Positions 45,364-54,780 are shown, counted from the first letter of the stretch. The stretch: DNA of 64,000 nucleotides from CAWJLE01 sp963843645 (GCA_963843645.1 CAWJLE010000003.1:1240001-1304000), one strand, 5' to 3'. Translations and numbers: made by a program. Notes: generated by a model from the sequence alone, not told the origin.

Positions 45364-46782
45364 TCAAGAACCGCGAGCCAGCACCTGCCTGACGGCCCCA
45401 ACGGCGCGGTCCACATCGGCGGCGCTGGTCTGCCAGTTGCACACCGACACGCGCATGCAGCGCTTGCCGCGCCAGGTGGTGCCGCCGAAGAACGCCTCTC
45501 CGGTGCCGACGATTGCGGCGATGACTTCGTCCGTGCGGCGGTCGTGATCGGCCTCCGTCGCGGCCGGCGAGGGATCGAGAAAGCGCACCAATCCCTGGTT
45601 CACCTGCGGCTCCCACACCATCTCGGCGCCGTCCAGCGAGCCGATCCGCGTCACCAACGCGTGGGCGTGCCGGCACGTCCGCTCTATGAGATCGGCGACG
45701 CCGCGCCGGCCCAATTGCCGGATGGCTGCATAAGTGGCAAACCCACGGCCGCGCCGCGACCACTCTGGGTTCCAGTCGATCTGGTCCCGCGCCTCTTCGT
45801 CGTGGATCAGATAGCTGGCCCGGTGTGACATCGAAGCGCGGTGCGCCTGCGCGTCGGCGACGAAGGCGTAACCACAATCGTAGGGTACGTTCAGCCACTT
45901 GTGGCCGTCCGTCGCCCACGAGTCAGCCTGTTCGACGCCCGCGAGGAGGTGGCGATGCGCGGGGCTGGCGGCGACCCACAGACCGAACGCACCGTCTACG
46001 TGAACCCACGCGTGGTGTGCGTGGGCCAGGGGAATCAAATCCGCAACAGGATCGTACGCGCCGATGTTCAGATCGCCCGCCTGCAGCGAGACGATCGTCG
46101 GCTGTTCCGCCGAGGCCTCCAGCGCCCGAGTGAGGGTCTCCGGCTGCAGCCGGCCCAGGTCGTCCACGGGCAGGTCCACCACGGAGTCGGTGCCCAGCCC
46201 CAGCAGCCGAATGGCGCGCTCCACCGAGCCGTGGCGCTGGCTGCTGCTGAGGATGCGAATCGGCGCGGCACCGCTCAATCCCCGGCGCTCGACGTCCCAG
46301 CCGGCTCGCGCGAGGAGCGCGTTGCGCGCGGCCGCCAGGCACGTCACGTGAGCCATCTGGCAGCCGGTCACCAGGGCGAAGCTCGCGGTCGCCGGCAGGC
46401 CGAGCAGATCCTTCAGCCAGCGGCCGCACACTTCCTCGATCACAGCTTCAGCCGGCCCGGCCGCGTACAGCGCCGCGTTCTGATCCCACGTCGAGGTCAG
46501 CCAGTCGGCGGCCAGCGCGGCCGGCACGGAGCCGCCGACGACCCAACCGAAGAAGCGGCCGCCGGCGCTGCCCAGAATACCGCCCGCCACGTCGGTCACG
46601 AGCTGATCGATTACCTCGGCTGCGTCCAGGCCCTCCTCGCCCAGCGGACGCGCCAGGCGCTCCCTGAGTTCCAGCAGTGTGGCGGTGCCTGAAACCGGCG
46701 CCTGATCAAGCTCCTGCAAATATGACAGAGCATGCGCTTTCGCATGCTCCAATGCCGCGCGATACGACGCAAGGTTATCCAC
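45364..46782 (-). CDS. PLP-dependent group II amino acid decarboxylase-like protein
   Basis: 472 residues. GTG at 46782 follows GGGAGGAC; a TTG at 46824 is in frame but unlikely. Fold-type I PLP enzyme: GGRFFGWVVGGSVPAALAAD, TGCQMAHVTCLAAARNALLA, AWVHVDGAFGLW (Asp for the pyridine nitrogen) and DGHKWLNVPYDCG with the Schiff-base Lys. Close relatives include aromatic and glutamate decarboxylases and some aldehyde synthases, so product class is open. It follows 39 bases upstream of nothing in an operon sense; the kinase gene is 80 bases downstream on the same strand. Confidence 0.85.
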   Translation of the reverse strand: MDNLASYRAALEHAKAHALSYLQELDQAPVSGTATLLELRERLARPLGEEGLDAAEVIDQLVTDVAGGILGSAGGRFFGWVVGGSVPAALAADWLTSTWDQNAALYAAGPAEAVIEEVCGRWLKDLLGLPATASFALVTGCQMAHVTCLAAARNALLARAGWDVERRGLSGAAPIRILSSSQRHGSVERAIRLLGLGTDSVVDLPVDDLGRLQPETLTRALEASAEQPTIVSLQAGDLNIGAYDPVADLIPLAHAHHAWVHVDGAFGLWVAASPAHRHLLAGVEQADSWATDGHKWLNVPYDCGYAFVADAQAHRASMSHRASYLIHDEEARDQIDWNPEWSRRGRGFATYAAIRQLGRRGVADLIERTCRHAHALVTRIGSLDGAEMVWEPQVNQGLVRFLDPSPAATEADHDRRTDEVIAAIVGTGEAFFGGTTWRGKRCMRVSVCNWQTSAADVDRAVGAVRQVLARGS

Positions 46783-46924
46783 GGTCAGTCCTCCCGTTTC
46801 AGTTGTTAGGATGAACGTTCCCAAGGGTCATTGTACGGCAGGCGGAGCCCGGCAACAACCCGTTTCTTGCGGTCTTTGGCGCGGCGGGCACGAAAGCGTG
46901 TGAGACTGGGCGGACAATGCGCGC

Positions 46925-46953
46925 AAAAAGCCCGCCGCTCGGGCGACGGGCTT
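46925..46953 (-). terminator. Rho-independent terminator
   Basis: An 11-bp stem (46928-46938 with 46943-46953, one G-U pair), 4-base loop and five T on the minus strand (46925-46929). It ends the transcript of the secreted duplicated-domain gene. Confidence 0.8.
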
Positions 46954-46976
46954 TAGAACTCTAGGTCTCCAGGCGC

Positions 46977-47843
46977 TTACTGAGTCGGCGCGGACTCGGC
47001 AGTCCCTGAGCCGCTCTCCGGCAGCTCAAGGGCGAACGTCATGAGCAGAGGCTCCTCGTTGGTCTCAGCAGAGGCGGGCAGCATGCTGACGATAAACAAC
47101 GTGTTGTCCTCGCTCCATTCCGCGATGCTCTGAGTCTCATCGGTCTGGGCGGCAGACTGCTTGGGCTCCCAACCGGCTTTGACCATCTCGGCTTCGTAGA
47201 AGTCGGTAACGTCCTTGAACAGAGTGTCAGCCGGAACTGTAAAAATGCGAACCTGGGCGGACGTGGCGCCGTACTCCTTGACGAGGCTGTCCTCGAGTTG
47301 CCTGGCGATGGCGTCGTATGCGGCCTTGTTGGCATCATCGACGGGCTGCGCACCGGCAAACTCGGGAATGGTCAACAAAGTGACGGTGAATAGAACGGCC
47401 TGATCGTCCGTCTCGGCGGAAGCCGGAATGAGCGCGATCATAAACATGTTGTCGCTGTCGGCCCAGGCAGCCACGCTGCTTTCCGCACTTGACTGGGTCA
47501 GCTTCTGGTCCGCCTGCCAACCGGACGCCGTCATCTCGGCCTCGTATTCGGCTATGATCGCCTGGAAATCGGCCTCGGCAGGGAGAGTGTAGATGTTCAC
47601 CTCCGTGGACTCGGCGCCGGTCTCGGTGCTGATCTGGTCGGCCATCGTCTGCGCCAACGAATCCAGGGCGGCATTGCTGCCCGTCGCGACCTCAGTGGCG
47701 TTGATGTCGGAGGGAACGGTCTCTACCACTGCCGGCTTGCTCGCCTGTGCAGCCGGAGCCGGAGTCTGCGCGCTCGCCATCGGCGCAGCCACCACGAGCG
47801 CGAGAGCTAACACCATCAGACCACATACTATCTTGCGGTGCAC
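46977..47843 (-). CDS. Secreted protein with two tandem homologous domains
   Basis: 288 residues. GTG start after AAGGAGG; signal peptide of about 26 residues ending ASAQ. Two copies of a domain of about 90 residues follow (about 80-165 and 190-275): IYTLPAEADFQAIIAEYEAEM and IFTVPADTLFKDVTDFYEAEM, then GWQADQKLTQ / GWEPKQSAAQ, SDNMFMIALIPASAETDDQA / EDNTLFIVSMLPASAETNEE. Acidic with no metal or catalytic motif visible. Probably an extracytoplasmic binding or structural protein; family not recognised. Confidence 0.75.
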   Translation of the reverse strand: MHRKIVCGLMVLALALVVAAPMASAQTPAPAAQASKPAVVETVPSDINATEVATGSNAALDSLAQTMADQISTETGAESTEVNIYTLPAEADFQAIIAEYEAEMTASGWQADQKLTQSSAESSVAAWADSDNMFMIALIPASAETDDQAVLFTVTLLTIPEFAGAQPVDDANKAAYDAIARQLEDSLVKEYGATSAQVRIFTVPADTLFKDVTDFYEAEMVKAGWEPKQSAAQTDETQSIAEWSEDNTLFIVSMLPASAETNEEPLLMTFALELPESGSGTAESAPTQ

Positions 47844-48087
47844 GTTTATTCCTCCTTGAGCCTATTACGGCGCAATTGTAGGGTAGATATTCAGATATGA
47901 CCAAGACGATTTGCTTCGGTCGATTTCTTCAGGTACAGCGCGAGCGACACATCACCTCCCGCAGCAGGCAAGCATCATTGCTCCGACAAAGAGACTTGCC
48001 TGATCTTATATTTCTCTAAATATACGTTTTTCGATTGACAGCAGCATTAAAGCACCAAACAACACTCTTGTCAAGCTTGTCCTAAAT
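47844..48087. other. AT-rich intergenic region
   Basis: No gene seen. The AT-rich block near 48000-48050 probably carries the promoter of the secreted-protein gene on the minus strand. I could not choose a single -35/-10 pair. Confidence 0.35.
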
Positions 48088-48118
48088 AAAAAAACCCCTT
48101 CCCCGATCGGGGAAGGGG
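48088..48118 (-). terminator. Terminator of the ilv operon
   Basis: Perfect 24-base palindrome (10-bp arms 48095-48104 and 48109-48118) followed on the minus strand by seven T (48088-48094), 15 bases after the ilvE stop. Textbook Rho-independent terminator. Confidence 0.92.
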
Positions 48119-48132
48119 CGCAAATTCCTGCC

Positions 48133-49059
48133 CTACTTCTTCACCGGCCACAGCCAGCCGTAACGGTCGGGGATCTTGCCGGAGGTCAGGCCGAAGAACT
48201 CCTCCTGCAGCCGCTTGGTGATCGGACCCCGTTCGCCCTTGCCGACCGGCATGCGGTCCACCGACCGAATGGGCGAGATCTCGGCCGCGGTGCCCGAGAA
48301 GAACACCTCGTCGGCCAAATACAGTGCCTCGCGCGCGATGATCTCCTCTTTCGTTGGGATGTTCAAATCCTTCGCGATCTGCAGCACGCACTCGCGCGTG
48401 ATGCCGCCCAGCGCCGAGCTCCCGAGCGGCGGCGTCATCAGCGTGCCGTTGCGAACGACGAACAGGTTCTCGCCCGAACCCTCGCTCACGTTGCCAAAGG
48501 AGTCGAGCGCAATCGCCTCGGAATATCCGTCGACCAGCGCTTCCATCTTCATCAGCTGCGAGTTGATGTAGTTTCCACCGGCCTTCGCCAGCGTCGGGAA
48601 CGTGTCCGGCGCCGCGCGCCGCCAGGAAGACACACACACGTCAATGCCCTTCTCGATCGCTTCCGCTCCAAGGTAAGCGCCCCACTCGATCGTGGCGATG
48701 ACTACTTCCACCGGGCAGCCCTGCGGGTCCACGCCAATCTCACTGCAGCCGCGGAAGACGATCGGGCGAATGTAGCACGCTTCGTGCCCGTTCTTCACTA
48801 CCGTGTCGGCAATCGCCTGCGCGATCTGCGCCCGCGAGAACGGGATGGTCACCCGGTAGATCTTCGCCGAGTTGAACAGCCGGTCCACGTGCGGCATCAT
48901 GCACCACACGGCAGGACCTTGTGGGGTGGCGTACGCCCGCATGCCCTCGAAGACCGACGAGCCGTAGTGCACCACGTGTGACATTACGTGGACGTTGGCT
49001 TCGTCCCAAGGCACGAATTTGCCGTTGAACCAGATCGATTCCGACTTTGCCATCGGCAT
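48133..49059 (-). CDS. ilvE: Branched-chain amino acid aminotransferase
   Basis: 308 residues, fold-type IV PLP enzyme. AAAGGAG lies upstream of the start. Motifs: WFNGKFVPWDEANVHVMSHV, GSSVFEGMRAY, YIRPIVFRG, the Schiff-base Lys in LAKAGGNYINS, EAIALDSFGNVSEGSGENLF and EVFFSGTAAEISPI. It transaminates 2-oxoacids to Val, Leu and Ile. Last gene of the ilv operon, before the strong terminator; a palindromic repeat (49103-49157) separates it from ilvC. Confidence 0.95.
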   Translation of the reverse strand: MPMAKSESIWFNGKFVPWDEANVHVMSHVVHYGSSVFEGMRAYATPQGPAVWCMMPHVDRLFNSAKIYRVTIPFSRAQIAQAIADTVVKNGHEACYIRPIVFRGCSEIGVDPQGCPVEVVIATIEWGAYLGAEAIEKGIDVCVSSWRRAAPDTFPTLAKAGGNYINSQLMKMEALVDGYSEAIALDSFGNVSEGSGENLFVVRNGTLMTPPLGSSALGGITRECVLQIAKDLNIPTKEEIIAREALYLADEVFFSGTAAEISPIRSVDRMPVGKGERGPITKRLQEEFFGLTSGKIPDRYGWLWPVKK

Positions 49060-49102
49060 GAGAGATGTTCTCCTTTCACCATCAATGAGAATGAGTCACT
49101 GA

Positions 49103-49157
49103 AGACTTCCGACAAAGCCCAGATCTGTGCTGGGAGTCTCAGAGACTTCGGAAGTCT
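49103..49157. repeat. AGACTTCCGAAGT palindromic repeat, copy 1
   Basis: Arms AGACTTCCGA (49103-49112) and TCGGAAGTCT (49148-49157) with an inner CCCAG/CTGGG pair; followed by CTCGAG. Related copies are at 52132-52165 and 56137-56169. It fills the ilvC-ilvE gap. Confidence 0.75.
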
Positions 49158-49172
49158 CGAGGATTGCCCAGA

Positions 49173-50171
49173 TTACCGCGTCTTGTCCAGCCAGCCCATC
49201 ATGGACCGCAGCCGCGCGCCGACTTCCTCAATGGGGTGCTCGGCGGCTCGCCGACGCAGGGCCAACATCCGCGGCCGTCCGGCCACGTTCTCGGATAGCC
49301 ACATGGAGGCAAACGTGCCGTCCTGAATGTCCTTCAGCATCTTCTTCATTTCAATGCGGGTCTCGTCAGTGACCAGCCGCGGGCCGCCGGTGTAGGCGCC
49401 GAACTCGGCCGTGTCGCTCACGGAATACAGCATGAAGCCCATACCGCCGCGGTACATCAGGTCCACGATCAGCTTCAGCTCGTGCAGGACCTCGAAATAC
49501 GCCAGCTCCGGCTGGTAGCCCGCGGCCGTCAGGGTCTCGAAGCCGGCCTTCACCAGCTCGGTCACGCCGCCGCACAGCACGGCCTGCTCGCCGAACAGGT
49601 CCGTCTCCGTCTCTTCCTGGAAGGTCGTCTCGAGCACGCCCGCCTTGGTGCAGCCGATGCCTCGCGCGTAGGCCAATGCGTTGGCTTTGGCCTGGCCTGA
49701 GACGTCCTGATACACCGCGACGAGCGCGGGCACGCCAATGCCCTCCACGTACATATCGCGCACCATGTGGCCGGGGCTCTTCGGCGCGATCATGCTCACG
49801 TCGACGTCCGGTGGAGGCACGATCTGGTTGAAATGAATGTTGAAGCCATGCGCGAACATGAGCGTCTTGCCCGACTTGAGGTTCGGGGCGATCTCGCTGC
49901 GGTACAGGCCCCGCTGAACCTCATCCGGCACGACAACCATGATCACGTCGGCTTCGGCCACCGCTTCACCGGTCGTCATTACCTTCAGACCGGCTTCTTC
50001 CGCTCGCGCCCACGACTTGCTGCCTTTGTACAGGCCCACGCGCACGTCGACGCCGCTGTCCTTCAGGTTCAGCGCGTGAGCGTGCCCCTGGCTGCCATAG
50101 CCCAGAACCGCCACTTTCTTGCCCGCCAACCGCCCCAGATCCGCATCTGCATCATAATACGCTGTTGCCAT
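49173..50171 (-). CDS. ilvC: Ketol-acid reductoisomerase, class I
   Basis: 332 residues. GAAGGAAGG precedes the ATG. Rossmann motif VAVLGYGSQGHAHALNL, NADPH-type loop RVGLYKGSKSW, metal/active-site region AVLCGGVTELVKAGFETLTA and AYFEVLHELKLIVDLMYRGG. It converts acetolactate or acetohydroxybutyrate to dihydroxy acids. In the ilv operon between the hyuA-like gene and ilvE. Length is typical of the short class. Confidence 0.96.
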   Translation of the reverse strand: MATAYYDADADLGRLAGKKVAVLGYGSQGHAHALNLKDSGVDVRVGLYKGSKSWARAEEAGLKVMTTGEAVAEADVIMVVVPDEVQRGLYRSEIAPNLKSGKTLMFAHGFNIHFNQIVPPPDVDVSMIAPKSPGHMVRDMYVEGIGVPALVAVYQDVSGQAKANALAYARGIGCTKAGVLETTFQEETETDLFGEQAVLCGGVTELVKAGFETLTAAGYQPELAYFEVLHELKLIVDLMYRGGMGFMLYSVSDTAEFGAYTGGPRLVTDETRIEMKKMLKDIQDGTFASMWLSENVAGRPRMLALRRRAAEHPIEEVGARLRSMMGWLDKTR

Positions 50172-50270
50172 AAGTACACCTTCCTTCTTGTGGATGTAGA
50201 TTTCACGTGGTAGCGAGTCTAGCGCCTCCCTGGAGACGGTCCGAGCCGCCGGGCGTCGTCACCGCCTCAG

Positions 50271-50324
50271 TGCCCACACTGTCCGCACGTTGGGCCGGTG
50301 GCCCGCGTGCGGACAGTGTGGGCA
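50271..50324. repeat. Long perfect palindrome upstream of ilvC
   Basis: Perfect 19-bp arms (50271-50289 and 50306-50324); the 16-base loop itself contains GGGCC/GGCCC, giving a near-continuous stem. Located in the 326-base gap between the hyuA-like gene and ilvC (50172-50497), where no gene is seen. Could modulate read-through to ilvC-ilvE or be another dispersed repeat. Confidence 0.8.
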
Positions 50325-50497
50325 AAGCCTCGCGCTGTGTCGGCTGCGGTTATTCGGATAGGTTCCAGGTCTGCAAGAACTGCCGCGAACGACTAGAGTC
50401 GCCACTACGAAAACGACTAACGATATTCTACAGGTGGCAGATGATTGCACACAGAATAAAGGCAGACGGGAAAAAAGGCAAATCGCTTCCGGCCGTC

Positions 50498-52273
50498 TCA
50501 ATCCGCGTTCAGCACCGTCCCCAGCGCCACACCGACCTCGGCGTGCGGCGGGCACACGTAACCGGTGTTCAGCTTCTCCGCCAGGCGCGGCAGGAACGAC
50601 GACGCCGGCGCCCCCAGCCCCACCAACGGGTCCTTCAAGGCAATTCGGCAGCCGATGGCCGCCGTCGGATCTTCGCCGTCCAGCGCGCGCTGCAGCAAGT
50701 ACGAATCCCAGCCCGTCGGGCCGGCGCCGATAGCCGCGTCTTTGAGCAGCCGCGCCATCACCTCGACCGCGAGCGAGTCCACGATCTGCTCCTCCACGCG
50801 CCGGCAAAGGCCGTCGCTGTCGAGGCTCAGCTGCCGGGCCACACATTGCGTCGCCAGGCGCGCCGCCGTCGTGTCCCACGCCACGAACGTGCCGCGCACG
50901 TGCAAAAGGTCCGTCGGCGTCAGCCCCACGCGTTGTACGATGCCGCGCTCCTCCAACTGGTCGATGCCCTGCACGTGAATGTGAGTCGAATCCATGCGAT
51001 CCAGGATGTCCACTACCGGGGCCGGACCCTCCGCCAATACGCCGAGCACCGCCCGCTCCTGCCAGTTGAGCCGCAGGCCTGCTGCAGGCCGGACCTGAAC
51101 GACGAAGTCGCCCAGGGACACGGGAAAGCCGTCTCTTCGGACTCGACTCAGTGTGTCCAGGCGCCGCAGGTGGACCAGAATCTCCGGGTGTTGCGCCGCA
51201 GCCAGGCAGATCGGCGTCACTCGACGCGGGCCGATACGCAAGCGCTCGCTCACGAGCTGGATGTGGCTGTCGCCGCCCAGGCCGCACGTCCGCACGTCTA
51301 CTGCGTTAACCGCCGTCGGCCAGCCGCCGACCGACGCCCCGTCCGGGCTGATGCCCGGGTGGCCGTCCCGCAGCACAGCGATGTCGCTGGTGGTGCCGCC
51401 CATATCGATGACGACCGCGCGCGACAGACCAGTCGCGACCCGCGCCGCGACAACACTGGCCGCCGGGCCGGACAGGATCGTCTCCACTGGCCGGCGCCGC
51501 ACCTCCGCCAGCGGCAGCAGCCGCCCATCGCCGCTCATCATCGAGATGGGCGCCGTAATGCCGCGCGCCGTCAACACCGGCTCCAGCGCCTGCACCAGCG
51601 TCTGAATGATCGGCAGCAGCCGCGCGTTGAGCGCAGTCGTCACCGCCCGCTTCACCGCATCGAGCCGGCTGGTCATCTCGTGCCCACACACCACAGGCAC
51701 CGGGCACACTTCCGCGGCCAGATCACGTACCCGCTGCTCGTGCGCGGGGTTGCGTACGCTGAAGTAGCCCGACACGGCCAGGGCATCCACCGCGCCCTGC
51801 ATCTGGCCCAGCGCGGAGCGAACTTCGGCCTCGTCCAGGGGCTCCAACTCGTGCCCGTCTCCGTCCAGTCGCCCGCGCAGGGATGCCTGCGCGGCGACCG
51901 GCAGATGGCCGATCAAATTAAACTGGGCCAGTGCTTTCGGGTCGTAACCCAAAAGCAGCAGGCCCACGCGTCCCCCCCGCTGCTCGACAATCGCGTTGGT
52001 CGCCAACGTCGTTGCCAGGGAAACCGAAGCAATTCGCACGTCCGTCTGGAAGGCTGAGCGCGTCGAGCGCCGCCGCGATGCCCTCTGCCAGGTCTAGGGG
52101 TGTAGTCAGCGCCTTAGCTTGCGCCACGACCAGACTTCCGAAGTTTTGGTAACTTCGGCAAGTCTGGGTCTCGAGAGTCTCGACTGTTTTGCCGCGCCAC
52201 CAGGACCGCGTCAGTATACGTGCCGCCTGCGTCGATCCCCAACGCCAGCGGCCCGGGAGGATGAAGAACTCAT
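50498..52273 (-). CDS. Hydantoinase/oxoprolinase A-family protein, several indels and an embedded repeat
   Basis: About 590 residues after removing three one-base insertions (near 52042, 52159 and 52253). The ATG at 52273 lies 3 bases after the ilvN stop. Actin-like ATPase fold: LALGIDAGGTYTDAVLV, AKALTTPLDLAEGIAAALDAL, VRIASVSLATTLATNAIVEQ, ISMMSGDGRLLPL, ETILSGPAASVVAARVATGL, AVVIDMGGTTSDIA. Between DAVLV and VVAQAKALTT a palindromic repeat adds about 20 residues that are read in frame once errors are fixed. Substrate unknown; location inside the ilv operon is unusual. Confidence 0.75.
52132..52165. repeat. AGACTTCCGAAGT palindromic repeat, copy 2, inside the hyuA-like gene
   Basis: Arms AGACTTCCGAAGTT (52132-52145) and AACTTCGG-C-AAGTCT (52151-52165); the extra C at 52159 is probably a sequencing error because its removal restores both arm symmetry and the reading frame. 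CTCGAG follows as in the other copies. Confidence 0.75.
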
Positions 52274-52276
52274 GGG

Positions 52277-52844
52277 TCAGGCAGCCACCGATTTCACCAA
52301 CGTGGGATCCGCCGCCGGCAGGTCCTGGATGCAGATGCCGTTCAGGCCGTTCGTCGCGTTGCTGACTTCCACGCCGCGCAGCATCGCCACGCGCCCGGTG
52401 CGCACGATCTCCAGGACACCGAAGCTCTCCAACAGCCCGATCAACGACTGGACACGGTCTTCCGGTCCAACGACCTCCATCGACGAGCGACTGCAGGCTG
52501 ACGTCCACAATCTTGGCCCGGTACACGTCGACCAGCTGCATGATCTCGCCGCGGGTGCCAGAGTCGGCCTTCACTTTGACCAGCGCCAGCTCGCGGACCA
52601 CCGACTGCGTCTCGGTCAGGTCGGTCACATCGATGACATTGATCAGCTTGTCGAGTTGATACACGAACTGCTCGACCGGCACGTTGTCCGCCTCGACGAC
52701 CATCGTCAGACGCGACACACCCGGCTGCTCGCTGTGGCCGACCGTCAAGCTCTCGATGTTGAAGTTTCGCCGCCGGAACAGGCTCACGATCCGGTTCAAC
52801 ACGCCGGGCTTGTCCTCGACCAGGGCCACCAGTGTTCTCCTCAT
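52277..52844 (-). CDS. ilvN: Acetolactate synthase small (regulatory) subunit, one frameshift
   Basis: About 188 residues after correction. Starts MRRTLVALVEDKPGVLNRIV after AAAGGAG. ACT domain (NFNIESLTVGHSEQPGVSRL) and C-terminal regulatory domain. One extra base near 52481 breaks the frame after DVSLQSLV; correction gives MEVVGPEDRVQSLIGLLESF and IVRTGRVAMLRG. It binds valine and controls the large subunit encoded upstream. Confidence 0.92.
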
Positions 52845-52932
52845 CCTCTGTCTCCTTTCGACTCACTGACTCGATGCCGGCTTTCGCAGCGGCGGCGCCG
52901 GGTGAGGCGTCGCCGCTGCAAAACCGTCGAAC

Positions 52933-54624
52933 TTACATTTCCTCGACGTCGGGCCGCAGAATCATGTTGTCCAGCGGCGAACCGGCACTCACCATCGGAT
53001 AGACGTTCTCTTCGGGTTCGACGACGAATTCCACCAGTACCGGGCCGGGGTGCGCCACAGCCTGGGCCAGCGCGGACGCCACCTCTTCTCGCCGGGTCAC
53101 CATCATGCCGCGGATATCGTACGCTTCCGCAATTTTCAGGAAATCGGGGCTGTACAGTCGGGTCGCCGAGTAGTTCTTATTGAAGAACAACTGCTGCCAC
53201 TGCCGTACCATGCCCAGGTAACCGTTGTTGATCAAGCAGATCTTGAGCGGCAGGCGCTCCTGCACGACCGTCGCCAGCTCCTGCATGTTCATCTGAAACC
53301 CGCCGTCGCCGACGACGACCCATACTGGATCGTTCGGGCAGCCCACCTGCGCACCGACCGCCGCCGGTAGGCCGAAACCCATCGTGCCCAGCCCGCCCGA
53401 AGACAGCAGGCCGCGCGGCCGGTCGTGGAAGAAGTACTGCGCCTCCCACATCTGATTCTGGCCCACGTCGCTGACCATGATCGGCGGACGATCTTTCGTC
53501 GCCTCCCACAGCTGCCGAATGACGTACTGCGGATAGAGCTTGTTTGTGTCACGATTCAGGATATCGCGCCGCGCGGATTCCGACCGCCACGCGGCAATGA
53601 CTTCCATCCACTCGGTCCGCTGGACCGCCTTCACTCGCGGCAGCAGCGCGCCCAGCACCTCCCGGGCATCGCCGACCAGGGCAAGCTCCACCTTCACGTT
53701 CTTGCCGATCTCCGATCGATCGATGTCGACGTGGATGATGCGCGCTTTGGGGGCAAAGGCAGCCACGGAGCCGGTCAGCCGATCGTCGAAACGCATGCCC
53801 ACGGCCAGGATCACGTCGGCCGACTGCACGGCCCGGTTGGCATAAGCCTCGCCATGCATCCCGCCCATGCCCAGGCACAGCGGGTTCGTCTCCGGCAAGC
53901 ACGATTTTCCCAGCAATGTGGTCACTACGGGCGCGTGCGCCTTCACGGCCAGTTCCAAAAGCTCAGCCTCGGCGCCGGCCACCGTCACGCCGCGTCCGGC
54001 CAGAATCACCGGCATCGCTGCGCCGTTCAGCAGGTCCGCCGCGCGCTCCAGTACATCGTCCGCGACGGCCGGCGACGGCTTCAGGCCCCGCAGGTTGATC
54101 GATTCCGGATGCACATACTCGGTGACAGCCCGTTGTATGTCGCGTGGAACGTCGATGAGCACGGGCCCGGGCCGTCCGCTCTTGGCAATGTACAGCGCCT
54201 CTTTGATCGCCAGGCCCAGGTCCGCCACATTGGAAACCAGGTAATTGTGCTTCGTCACGGGCAAAGTGATGCCGGTGATGTCCATCTCCTGGAAAGCGTC
54301 GCGACCCAGAACGTGCTGGAAAACCTGCCCCGTGATCGCCACCACCGGCGACGAGTCCAAGACGGCCGTGGCCAGGCCCGTAACCAGGTTGGTCGCTCCA
54401 GGCCCTGAGGTGGCCATGCACACCCCGACGCGGCCCGTGGCTCGCGCGTAACCATCCGCGGCGTGCGCCGCCGCTTGTTCGTGGCGCACCAGCACGTGCC
54501 GCACTCGCGACTCCGACTGGGCGTGGTACAGCTCGATCACCGTCCCGCCAGGATAGCCGAACACCACTTCGACCCCCTCGCGAGCCAGCGCTTCCCACAC
54601 GATCTGTGCTCCGCTCAACTTCAT
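52933..54624 (-). CDS. ilvB: Acetolactate synthase large (catalytic) subunit
   Basis: 563 residues. ATG at 54624 follows GGAGG; an in-frame TTG at 54639 is unlikely. ThDP enzyme: catalytic Glu in VLVRHEQAAAHAADGYARAT, ATSGPGATNLVTGLATAVLD, FAD/central domain GMGGMHGEAYANRAVQSADV, ThDP-binding GDGGFQMNMQELATVVQERL ending LINNGYLGMVRQWQ. First enzyme of Val/Leu/Ile synthesis. It follows the leader peptide and attenuator and begins the ilv operon. Confidence 0.96.
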   Translation of the reverse strand: MKLSGAQIVWEALAREGVEVVFGYPGGTVIELYHAQSESRVRHVLVRHEQAAAHAADGYARATGRVGVCMATSGPGATNLVTGLATAVLDSSPVVAITGQVFQHVLGRDAFQEMDITGITLPVTKHNYLVSNVADLGLAIKEALYIAKSGRPGPVLIDVPRDIQRAVTEYVHPESINLRGLKPSPAVADDVLERAADLLNGAAMPVILAGRGVTVAGAEAELLELAVKAHAPVVTTLLGKSCLPETNPLCLGMGGMHGEAYANRAVQSADVILAVGMRFDDRLTGSVAAFAPKARIIHVDIDRSEIGKNVKVELALVGDAREVLGALLPRVKAVQRTEWMEVIAAWRSESARRDILNRDTNKLYPQYVIRQLWEATKDRPPIMVSDVGQNQMWEAQYFFHDRPRGLLSSGGLGTMGFGLPAAVGAQVGCPNDPVWVVVGDGGFQMNMQELATVVQERLPLKICLINNGYLGMVRQWQQLFFNKNYSATRLYSPDFLKIAEAYDIRGMMVTRREEVASALAQAVAHPGPVLVEFVVEPEENVYPMVSAGSPLDNMILRPDVEEM

Positions 54625-54780
54625 CTGTGCATCCTCCAAACGACATATTCACTGCAGAAACGCCAGTACGCTGAAAGCTACGCCACCAGGCTCCGTCGCG
54701 CTCACCCCTGGCAGTCCGCGAAGAAAAACGGGCACGCGGAACTCGTGGGTGTGACTACGAGGGCCGCGCTGCCCGCACTG

